Positions 55,872-64,000 of a stretch of 64,000 nucleotides of DNA are shown piece by piece; position 1 is the first letter of the stretch, and each line of letters begins with the position of its first letter. Source of the DNA: Mermis nigrescens (lineage: Eukaryota; Nematoda; Enoplea; Mermithida; Mermithidae); NCBI GenBank assembly GCA_036768485.1, contig JAVLUZ010000056.1, positions 6,000,902 to 6,064,901 of the forward strand. The letters run 5' to 3'. Both the position numbers and the translations under genes were made by a program. A model generated the notes under the pieces. That model did not search any database, had not been told where the DNA came from, and saw only the letters and a list, made by a program, of their open reading frames with translations.

Positions 55872-56507
55872 CAGTGGCGTAGCTGGCCTTATCAAAGTTG
55901 GAAATCTCAACAGCTATTTATGAATAGGCAAAAATAATGGTGTTTTTGAGCTTTTATCAACGAGGTCTACACATTAAAGAAGAAAAAAATAAAAAATCAT
56001 ATTTGATTTCAATTATATTCGACAGAAAGTTGTATATAAATAAATTAGGCGCGTAGCGCGCTCAATCCTTGGCCTTATTAACACAAAAAGTGTGCCAAAA
56101 TCTATTCTAACAGTCTTTCAAATAAACTTTAAGCATCTCAATTTTTCCTTTAGTAGACACCACACCTGGGCGTGGGGGTGGGGGTTTGGGGGGTATGCAC
56201 CCCCAGAAACCAGAAATACCCCCCAGAAATCAGAAATACCCCCCAGAATTCAATTTTTGAAAATTTTTTTTCGTTTTTTTCGCAATTTTTTGATGCCAAT
56301 GGATAGTGCTTGATGAGAAACGTCGAAAAATGGTGTTTTTATCGCCATACCACCATTTTTAAAGGCCATTTTCGACCTTCAAAAAAATCTTGCACCCCCC
56401 AGAATTTTCTTGCTGCCCACGTATGGTAGACACTTGTAAAAAATATTCATACTTCCTAAATTTTGCGAGGACTAGTCCCCCAATCCCCCCACAGCTACGC
56501 CATTCTT
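55872..56507. mobile_element. hAT element with CAGTGGCGTAGCTGG end
   Basis: CAGTGGCGTAGCTGGCC to CAGCTACGCCATTC, with flanks TTGATCCT and TTAATCCT (seven of eight). It contains the MITE at 56160-56426. Confidence 0.7.
56160..56426. mobile_element. CCATAC-end MITE, copy 7, nested in a hAT
   Basis: CACACCTGGGCGTGGGGG to GCTGCCCACGTATGG, flanked by TAGACA at 56154-56159 and 56427-56432. Confidence 0.82.
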
Positions 56508-56571
56508 AATCCTCAGACCTCTCGCTCTAAAGAGCAATGCATTCACCACTCGGCTAGCGGGCCATAGCCAG

Positions 56572-57360
56572 GGCATACATAGATGCACAAGGTCAGGTTC
56601 GGCAGGGGAAGGGTAAAATTCCGGAAATCAATTCACGATATTTTTCCTGTCTAAAGGATCGAAATTCGAAATAGCCTGCAGAACGTTTTTCCGTGGTAAC
56701 ATAACATTTTTAAAGCATTTCTAATCCATTTTTAACTGCATTATATCACTTTTAACAATAAAAAATGCAAAAATTGATCAATTCTTGGCGTTTTTGAATA
56801 AAAAACACATAAAAAGTACTAATCAAGGCGCGAAAGTGCATGAAAATTTTTTGACATTTTCACTATTTTTGACCTCAGAAATGATGCGAAAACCGTTACA
56901 TCAGCTCAAAATCGCCGGACAGTTATACAGTCATACATGCACATAGGGGGAGTGAGGGAGAGGGTATTACCTCCCTGAAGGGTCAGCCGGACAGGTACTG
57001 TCCAGCGATTTTGAGCTGATGGAACCATTTTTTGTATCGTTTTTGAAGTCAAAAGCAGTGAAGATGTCAAAATTTTTCTGACGCTTCACGCAAGATTAGT
57101 ACTTTTTAGTATACTTTTTTACTCAAAAAGCGCCCAAAATTAAGAAATGTTTGCATTTTACAGTGTTAAAATTAATATGATGCAGTCAAAATGGACTAAA
57201 AATCCTTTTCGAAATGATAAATTAGCAAGAAAAAACGTTTTATAGGCTATTTCGACCATTTTGATCGTTAAAACAGCAAAAAAATTGTGAACATTAAATC
57301 GATACCGTTTTGAATCATTCGGATTTCACCCCTGTCGACCCTGACCTTGTGCACCTATGA
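56572..57360. other. Inverted-repeat-like intergenic stretch
   Basis: 56590-56960 and 56985-57350 look like diverged inverted arms (CACAAGGTCAGGTTCGGCAG against TGACCTTGTGCACC; CGCCGGACAG against CTGTCCAGCG). Probably another old foldback element of about 770 bp; no coding sequence. Confidence 0.45.
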
Positions 57361-58080
57361 GTGGCGTAATTCAACATAGCGTTTTAGGACCCTATTTGTT
57401 TCTGCTGTTTGTAAACGATTTTGTCCAAGCTGTTAAACATAGTGAAGTATTTTTTTGCTGATAATTTGAAGCTTTTAATTTTTCTCAAAATCATAATTTG
57501 TTGCAAACAAAATCAATTAAGTACAGTGCTGGCCATGAAACTTTACACTTTAAGATGCTTCTTATAATATCAAGGCAAGCACTGCCAGTCGGCCGTTCTG
57601 GTCTAAGATGACCTAGCAAAATGGTGGCTTTAGAAAGCGCTAGAATGACACTAGATATTCCTAGCACATCTCAGTATGCCGCACGCAGCATTCTATTTTT
57701 AGCTATGGCTCAATAGATTGACTCTATTGTTGCTTGACCGAGATAACGCAGGAAGAAGTTAACGGAATACAGCAATAGAGTCAATCCATCGCGCCATAGC
57801 TAAAAATAGAATGCGTGCGGCACCCTACAGATGTGCTAGGAATATCTAGTGTCAATCTAGCGCTTTCTAAAGCGACCGGCTGCTAGGTCATCTTAGACCA
57901 GAACAGCCGACCGGCAGTGCTCGCCTTAAGATTATTAGAAGCATCTGAAAGCGTAAAGTTTCATGGCCAGCACTTATATATCTCTCCTAAATGCTCTGTC
58001 TTATATCTAGGGTACGCTAATCCTAAAGTTATATATCACATTAACCATTTATTTGTTATCTGATGCAGATTCCTCAATTC
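57361..58080 (+). pseudogene. LINE reverse transcriptase relic (plus strand), split by a hairpin element
   Basis: 57361-57523 translates with breaks to VIQHSVLGPYLFLLFVNDF and FFADNLKLL. 57990-58110 continues with NALSYI and DSSIRDLGVSLKTNL. These are the LGPxLFLxFxND, FADDLK and RDLGV motifs seen intact in the LINE at 35986-37566. It is interrupted by 57524-57975. Confidence 0.75.
57524..57975. mobile_element. Hairpin Tc1-like MITE (CAGTGCTGGCCATGAAAC ends)
   Basis: CAGTGCTGGCCATGAAACTT at the left and GTTTCATGGCCAGCACT at the right, in TA context. The arms are about 200 bp each and pair almost throughout (GACTCTATTG against CAATAGAGTC in the middle). Non-coding. Confidence 0.82.
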
Positions 58081-58430
58081 GAGACCTAGGCGTTTCGTTA
58101 AAAACAAACTTATCATCTACTTGTCATTGTTATTATATGTCAAACTGAACTGAAGTGAAATAATTTATTGCTGAACCGCGACAATTAAAATGTTGGCCTC
58201 TAAAAAAACCAGTCAATTTGTAACCTGAAAAAACCACCCCTTTTTCCATAACCAAAAGGAGATGACTGACGATATTGTACTGGCGAACAAACTATGCTGG
58301 GAGGATTACAACTGACCCCTGATCTCCTTCCGTATCATTCAGAAACTTAAGATATAAATTTATCAAAAAGTTCCGAAAAATTGCCGTTTTTATGATTTTT
58401 TTACGAATGTTTGAGGGTTAGTATTTCTAC

Positions 58431-59457
58431 TAGAGATGTGCCAGGCCCCGGTGCCGGGGCCGGGGCCTGTAAAAACGATGAAAAATTAATGAAAATCGAA
58501 CAAAATTAATCTTTTTTGCTTAATTACGCAACATAATATTTATTTATTCGCCAAAATAAGCTAAATTTTGTTAAAATTAAGCTTAGGCTACTGTTGTGTT
58601 TCGCTTCAGGTAATCTAATAATCAAGATTTGAGTGAGCATTGAAACAATGCGATACATTCTTGAATAGCTTAGCTCAATCAACAATTTTTATTGCGAAAA
58701 TAAGATTGTTTGACCGATAATTCTTGGACAATAAAGTTTAAAATTCAAGGGACTTTCACCAGTGTCTGTAAAATTGTTTTATAAATCGATGTATGTACTT
58801 ATGTACCTTAAAAAAATGCTAGGGTACGACAGCTTATTTTATCATCCAGATAGAATTCGTTTGCTTTAATATATGCGATTTTTTTACTAATTTCGGGCGC
58901 TGTGTGCCAAATAATAGAGAAATGTCTTCATTTTTGTGTGGTTTTCAATTAATTTTTTAAATCTTATTTTAATTTGATTATGCATGTTCCCTAATCTTGG
59001 TAAATGATTTTTCGTCGTACAAGCATTTTTCGCCCCTATGATTTTGTTGATATTCTAGAGATAAGTTTTTCAAGCGTGTAGTTAAACTCTGGGTTACTTA
59101 TTTCGTGCAATGTAATCGTAATCTTTTGTATTGTACTGTTTTGCTCGTCTATTTCTTTCATCGAATCAGCATAAATACTATAGAAAAGTCATATTCTGTT
59201 CAGCTCAGCTTATTGTTTTCTATGCCTAATAGCTATGTTCACAATTATTTATTAATTTTTTGTTTATTTATCTTTTATCTGCTTATTTTTAAGTCTTTAA
59301 TTCATTAAAGTAATATGTAATTGCTTACAATAGTAATACTAAGATGTTAGGTCAGTATAGAAATAATGTGGATGCTTGGTATAGCTTAGTAAGTATAGGG
59401 TATATCTTTTGTACAGGCCCCGGCCCTGGCAAAAAGAGCGGCCCCGGCACATCTCTA
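58431..59457. mobile_element. hAT element with TAGAGATGTGCC ends and GGCCCCGG arms
   Basis: TAGAGATGTGCCAGGCCCCG to GGCCCCGGCACATCTCTA, with the perfect duplication ATTTCTAC at 58423-58430 and 59458-59465. The GC-rich ends contrast with an AT-rich interior. No transposase motif was recognised in its short frames. Confidence 0.9.
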
Positions 59458-59464
59458 ATTTCTA

Positions 59465-59864
59465 CAGTGGTCGCCATGAAAGATGACGCGCCATCCCCCT
59501 CAGAATTATAATGGATGGTGCGTCACGAGCGCCGCGTTACGTCCATCATGCGCCATCACCTCTTTTTTTCTATTCAGCGCCATTAACCTCCATCATCCCG
59601 TTAATCTGGCGATGCGGACGGCGCAATTTAGCTATTAATAGCGCCAACAAGGAAGTGCGCACGTGAATGCTGGCGCGCTTCCTTCTTGTTGGTGCTATTA
59701 ATAGCCAAATTGCGCCGTCGCATCGCCAGATCATGAGGATGATGGAGTTAATGGCTGAATAGAAGAAAGAGATGATGGCCATGATGGATAACGTGACGCT
59801 CGCTAGCACACCATCCATTATAATTCTGAGGATGATGGCGCGTCATCTTTCATGGCGACCACTG
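59465..59864. mobile_element. 400-bp hairpin element with CAGTGGTCGCCATG ends
   Basis: CAGTGGTCGCCATGAAAGAT to ATCTTTCATGGCGACCACTG, nearly palindromic along its whole length, with TA on both sides (Tc1/mariner style). It lies directly against the right duplication of the neighbouring hAT. Confidence 0.85.
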
Positions 59865-60718
59865 TACCCATATTCATATTTGCTGGAATCTTTTATGTTT
59901 TCACGTTAGACTCCCTTGCAAACTAATGTCAGAAAAAAATTTAGTTGTCCTATGCCATTCACATAGCTACAGTATACCTTCAAAGTCAAACCTAAAAAAC
60001 CATTTGTAACCTAAAAAACCAGCACCAGTTTTTGCAAAACTTTGCAGAAATGTGCCTCGTAGCACCTTACATGATGCCTGATATTTATTTCTCACAAAAG
60101 ATGGGAATCACCCCAAAAACCGCCAAAAAAGTTTGATTGTAACTTAAAAAACCAGTGTAACCTTAAAAAGACCAATGCTAAGTATAGTTGTCATGGCAAC
60201 AAAATTACTTTTCATCAACTTGCATAATTTTGCACCGATTTCTCACAGAGGATGTAGAAGAGACTTGCCTAGAGTTGTTTTCATCACTTGAAGACTTCAT
60301 TTATGAAATTCATAGAACTTTTAATAAAATTCAGGAAAATTTGATTTTTATATAAATGTGATAAAATGAACGGAAACAAAAAAAATGATTTTTTCAAAAA
60401 ATATGGTCATGTACGGTCAACTAACTAATTTACACTGCAAACCAAGCACTTCACATAACATTTAGGGGGTGTGTATTTTAGTTCCATGGTTTTTTACCTC
60501 CCAAATAGGATTTGCTGGTTATTTTTATTTTTGACTTTGATCGATTTTTCTCCAAGACTAAAGGGAACTTTGAAATCAACTAAGTGGCGAAAGATAGAGC
60601 ATTGACAGGAGATTGCTCTGATTATATGAGTTTCTAGACTGGGGTGCTTGCACAATAAATATATGCAAAAAAACATTAAAAGTGGTTTTTAGAGGCCATG
60701 ACTATACACTACACGCCA

Positions 60719-60876
60719 CGAATGTTTACGCTTTATTTAATAAGCTTCTAGAGCTTGTTAGGGTTATATCTTTAACACATTGGTCCTATTTCCGCCCACG
60801 CATGACCAACGTGTTAAACATATATCCCTTAATAAGCTCTATCATCCTATGGAGCATATTAAAACGTAAACATTTG
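60719..60876. repeat. Small inverted repeat
   Basis: Arms CGAATGTTTACG...TTAACACATTGG and CCAACGTGTTAA...CGTAAACATTTG, about 65 bp each. Confidence 0.7.
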
Positions 60877-60940
60877 TGAGAGCTATATAGGATGGATGCA
60901 AGAGAGTAATAAAACGTACAGTCAATACACTTAAAACGTA

Positions 60941-61588
60941 AGGCATACTTATAGAATCGGGGACCTATCTTTTCTAACATGCAGCAGTAAAGTATAATGC
61001 GCGAGGCGGCATACTGTCGTGTAATAGCTGGTGCGCGACTCATTAAGAATTCATTTCAGTGCGGCGCACGCATAACAAAACAATGAAGCGAAAATCTGAA
61101 CTGAGCTTCACGAAGTATATTTTTCGTGCTTATGCATGACAATGGGGCAAATGTCCGTCTGGACATGTATATATGTACAAACTTATTTTGTTACTTTTTT
61201 GCAATATTATTTTTAAACGAAAGGGGAATTTTCCAAATAGCAGAATTGAAGAAATCCTAACAATGACATTTACCTCATTGATATTTGGAAATGCATTTCC
61301 ATATAAGTTTGATCTTTGCAATTTTGAATATGTTGCTCATTCAGGCTATATTTTTCTGTAGTTAAATGTAATCCTACACAACAATTGAATTCAAGAGAGA
61401 GGCTCAACAACTTGCAGTTAAATACGTAGTGAAGTTCAGTTCAATACTTTCGCCTCATTCTTATGCGTGCACCACACCAAAATGAATTCTAAATGAGTCG
61501 CGCACCAGCTTACAATAGTTCGTCGCTCGCGCATTATACTTTACTGTTGCATGTAGAAAAGATAGGTCCCTGACTCTATAAGTATGCC
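60941..61588. mobile_element. Foldback element with GGCATACTTATAGA ends
   Basis: The arms (about 60942-61110 and 61430-61588) are inverted copies, including GGGACCTATCTTTTCTA and AAAGTATAATGCGCGAG. Flanks AAAACGTA and AAAATGTA (seven of eight) sit at a position where the intact LINE reads straight through at 62365. Confidence 0.82.
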
Positions 61589-61734
61589 AAAATGTACAGC
61601 AAAAGGCAATGAGCGAGTCATGAAAATGATGATGCTAGAGCTTTAGAAAATGAGCGCTTTTATTTTGAAATTTTTGAATCACGAGATTTAGAAATCTTGG
61701 TTCTTGCTTTTAAGAATTACTGAACTGAAATAAA

Positions 61735-61775
61735 CTGAAATAATTCATTGCTGAAACGCGACAGCATTCATGTAG
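61735..61775 (-). mobile_element. Short LINE 3'-end fragment
   Basis: TGAAATAATTCATTGCTGAA and ACGCGACA match the terminal sequence of the LINE at 35860-35900. Confidence 0.55.
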
Positions 61776-61874
61776 CTATTTCACATATGTATATATTAAC
61801 ATAATCATATTATAAGGGTGTATGTGTGCAGTCGGTAGCATCTGAGGAAACGAGAGAAAGTTGCTGGCAGTCGG

Positions 61875-61940
61875 ATTCAAAACGTGGACCTCTTGCTCTA
61901 AAGTCCAGAACCATAGCCAATCGTACTAACACTGGTTAAT
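61875..61940 (-). repeat. tRNA-like sequence
   Basis: Minus strand carries GACTTTAGAGCAAGAGGTCC and then TTTTGAATCCGACTGCC, a fair B-box. It shares the anticodon-side block with 56508-56571. No intact cloverleaf was seen. Confidence 0.45.
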
Positions 61941-62319
61941 TTCGATAAAGATTGCAAGGTATTCATAATGTTTTGCATTGGTTTATCAGCTGATTAGGCT
62001 CAGGCTTAGTATCATGGACTGACCAAATGTTGGTGCCAGCGTTTAAAATAAGCCTGCGTAATGGGATGCGACAAGCAGAGCGAGCACAAGCGAGCAACAC
62101 GAGTTGCATCCATTCACCAGACTTACTTTAAACGCTAGCTCCTATTTTGGTCAGTCACATGAATCTACTGAAAAAATCCAAGGACTGCCTTATTTGTTTC
62201 CGACTTGACTTAAATCAAACCAGTTAGGTGGCAGCTTTCACCGGATACTAATTGCTTCATACGTACTTATAATGTGGCTATCTTAATACATAAGTGAAAC
62301 AGCTACACCAATGCCAACG

Positions 62320-62845
62320 CGACAATTACAAAGGATGCAAGAGAATAATAAAACGTATAGTCAATACAGTAAAAACGTACAGCAAAAGGCAACAAGCGAG
62401 TCAGAAAAATGACGATTCAAGCTAGCTCTCTTATTAATTTGGATAAGTCGAAAATCAATTAATCTAGATTTTAATATATTTAAGTTAGGGAAGAAACTAC
62501 AAAATCAGGTAGGTGATTCCAAACAGAGATATACTAATAAAAAATCAAATTTTTGTAAATCAGAGCGAACAAGGGGAACAACTAGCTTGTAGCCATTTGT
62601 GCAGTGAGTAGTATATTTATTAAGCACAAAAAATAGGTCATGGAGAGACAAGATCTTTGGCTAATAATTTGATACATCATACATAAGTAAATATGCAAGC
62701 AACGTTATTCTAATCAATACAAGTTAAGTTCTTTAAGGCATTCATTGTAAGAAAGAGGCTATGATATCCAAGTATGTATTTAGTAAATTTATGCTGAAGA
62801 GTCTTAAGCCTATTCATATCACTAATATAAGAGGGGATCCATAGG
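62320..62845 (-). mobile_element. LINE 3' fragment including reverse transcriptase C-terminus
   Basis: Parallels 35890-36420 in order (GACGATTCAAGC, TAGATTTTAATATATTTAAG, ACAAAATCAGGTAGGTGATT, CACTAATATAAGAGGGG). Broken frames; truncated where the 59-bp tandem repeat begins. Confidence 0.8.
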
Positions 62846-62865
62846 CAGTAATTATTAGCAGTCAA

Positions 62866-63087
62866 CTGCAGGTAATATAGCAAACAATGTAAAATTGTAT
62901 GCAGTCAAGAACCAGAGGCCTAGACTGCAGGTGATACAGCACACAACGTAAAATTTTATGCAGTCAAAAACCAGTGACCTAGACTGCAGGCAATATAGCA
63001 CACAATGTAAAATTATATGCAGTCAAAAACCAGTGGCCTAAACTGCAGGTAATATAGCACACAATGTGATATTATATGCAGTCAAAT
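62866..63087 (+). repeat. 59-bp tandem repeat, about 3.7 copies
   Basis: Units start at 62866, 62925, 62984 and 63043, each beginning CTGCAGG and containing ATATGCAGTCAA. The period is exactly 59 bp with a few substitutions. Confidence 0.92.
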
Positions 63088-63134
63088 TCAATGTTTATTG
63101 ATATGGAAAGCTGGTGCTTTGCTCGCATTCCAAC

Positions 63135-63614
63135 CACGGTTTTTTTTGTATTCGGCAAAGATTTTTCCCGATGTACAAAGACTTTTTGGGACCGTCTTTG
63201 TACATGTACAAAGATTTTTTGGGAAGACAAAAATTGCAAAAAAGGTCTGAAATTCGAAAAAAATTTCGGCGCTTCGCACCGAAATGAGTAAATGTGTGTT
63301 CTATATTTCTTTATAATCGCAGCAATTGCATTTCAAAAGTAAAAATGTCAAATTTTTCGGCACTTTGCGCCGTTTTAAGACGATTCTTAGTGATTTTTGC
63401 CCTTAGAGACCCAGAAATTAGCTAAAACACACTACAAAAAGTCGAAGAACTCTGTTTTTACGACACTAAAATTGCTGCTGTACCATATTTTAGTACCCAA
63501 AAATTTTGTGTGTACAAAATGTACAAAGATTTTTAGGAAGACAAAAACTGTAAAAAGGTGTAAAATTCCCAAAATTTTCGGCGCTTCGCGCAAACTGATA
63601 AACTATTTGTCCTA
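63135..63614 (+). mobile_element. CAGTGTTTTTTTGTA-family hAT, interrupted on the right
   Basis: CACGGTTTTTTTTGTATTCGG matches the family start, followed by the palindromes and the GGCGCTTCGCACC hairpins. The sequence stops at GTCCTATA, where a Tc1-like element begins. Confidence 0.75.
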
Positions 63615-63616
63615 TA

Positions 63617-64000
63617 TAGTGCTGGCCTCTAAAAAAAACCATTTTCATGTTTTTGGCTTATAACTTCAGAACAAAGAGCATTGAAGAAGTCAACAAACAC
63701 CTATTTTTGACAGCTGCCCTAGGCCTATAACTTGCTGCATGGAAGAATTTTTAAGCGCCATATTTCATAGCAAGCTTGCATGAAATACGAAATTTTGAAT
63801 AAAAACCACTTTTTCCTAAAAAAAACCATAGGAACTAAAAAAAACCAACCCCAAAATGTTATGCGAAGTGCATGGTTGGCAGCGTAAAACAGTTAGTTGA
63901 CCTTAAATGATCACAATTTTGAAAAACAAAATTAATTTTCAACGATATATGCGTTCATTTTATCACATTTTAATCAATAATTTTTTCTGAATTTCATTGA
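63617..64000. mobile_element. Tc1-like element (GGCCTCTAAAAA family), cut by the window end
   Basis: TAGTGCTGGCCTCTAAAAAA begins after TA at 63615-63616. The body matches 60300-60700 in inverse orientation (GAACTAAAAAAAACC, GTTAGTTGACC, GCGTTCATTTTATCACAT). The other end is outside the window. Confidence 0.75.

Larger units (their letters stand above)
55840..56571 (-). repeat. tRNA-like (SINE or pseudo-tRNA) sequence split by a hAT insertion
   Basis: On the minus strand 56571-56508 reads a GCCCGCTAGCCGAGTGG start with a good A-box, then GCTCTTTAGAGCGAGAGGTC. After removing the insert (55872-56507) it continues into GATCAAAATCCGGCAAC, a weak B-box. A sister with the same CTTTAGAGCxAGAGGTC lies at 61875-61940. 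The anticodon arm does not fold well, so a tRNA-derived repeat is more likely than a working tRNA. Confidence 0.5.
58188..60704. mobile_element. Tc1-like element with GGCCTCTAAAAA ends, carrying nested insertions
   Basis: The left end ATGTTGGCCTCTAAAAAAAC and right end GTGGTTTTTAGAGGCCATGA are inverted and flanked by TA (58186-58187 and 60705-60706). Internal GTAACCTAAAAAACCAG units recur. Subtracting the hAT and hairpin inside leaves about 1.1 kb. A second copy in opposite orientation starts at 63617. No transposase frame survives. Confidence 0.75.
58141..61640 (-). mobile_element. LINE 3' tail broken into pieces by later insertions
   Basis: The pieces 58141-58187, about 60885-60940 and 61589-61640 line up in order with the intact 3' sequence at 62320-62410 (GCGACAATTA; GGATGCAAGAGA; ACAGCAAAAGGC). 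The gaps are filled by a Tc1-like element, a small hairpin and a foldback element. Confidence 0.75.

Noticed and set aside
1..64000. CRISPR arrays, bacterial operons, rRNA genes
   Set aside because: The direct repeats seen are transposon- or satellite-derived, spacing is wrong for CRISPR, and the genes are intron-containing animal genes.

Overview
The window looks like eukaryotic, probably arthropod, nuclear DNA. It is AT-rich, has spliceosomal introns, and is packed with transposable elements. Three protein-coding genes can be assembled from exons whose splice phases agree. Exons were joined by eye using GT/AG sites, reading frame and remembered family motifs; no alignment or transcript data were available. 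An arthropod host is inferred from the chloride-channel gene, which resembles the insect pHCl-2 / CG7589 / CG6927 group. The exact species cannot be told.

Layout. (1) 3703-15063 (+): a complete five-exon ephrin gene of 324 residues with signal peptide, the four ephrin cysteines and a hydrophobic C-terminal tail that looks like a GPI-anchor signal. (2) 20893-26568 (-): a seven-exon Cys-loop ligand-gated chloride-channel subunit of about 535 residues, with an Ala-Ala-Arg motif where anion channels normally have Pro-Ala-Arg. (3) 46691 to beyond 54904 (+): the first five exons of a GRIPAP1/GRASP-1-like coiled-coil protein; the rest lies outside the window or was not found. Ephrin is an Eph-receptor ligand, the channel is a membrane receptor and GRASP-1 is an endosomal trafficking protein. 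Nothing suggests the three form one pathway.

Everything else is introns and intergenic DNA filled with mobile elements, many inserted into one another. Supported families are: a hAT family with CAGTGTTTTTTTGTA ends and 8-bp target duplications (11343, 42891 and 46119, plus fragments); a small MITE family with CCATAC-type ends and 6-8-bp duplications (seven insertions with matching flanks); a hAT family with CAGGCCCGTATCCAGG ends, one copy nested in another at 35407-40613 and carrying a nearly full-length CR1-like LINE; a GC-rich hAT at 58431-59457; Tc1-like elements with TA duplications; a deleted Merlin element at 27624-28376 that keeps the transposase N-terminus; and a foldback element at 28506-29876 whose inverted repeats are minisatellites flanked by an 11-bp direct repeat. 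Near the right end the insertion order can be read directly: a LINE tail is split by a Tc1-like element, which is itself split by a hAT and a hairpin element. There is one 17-bp assembly gap (55359-55375). I saw no CRISPR array, rRNA gene or intact tRNA gene.
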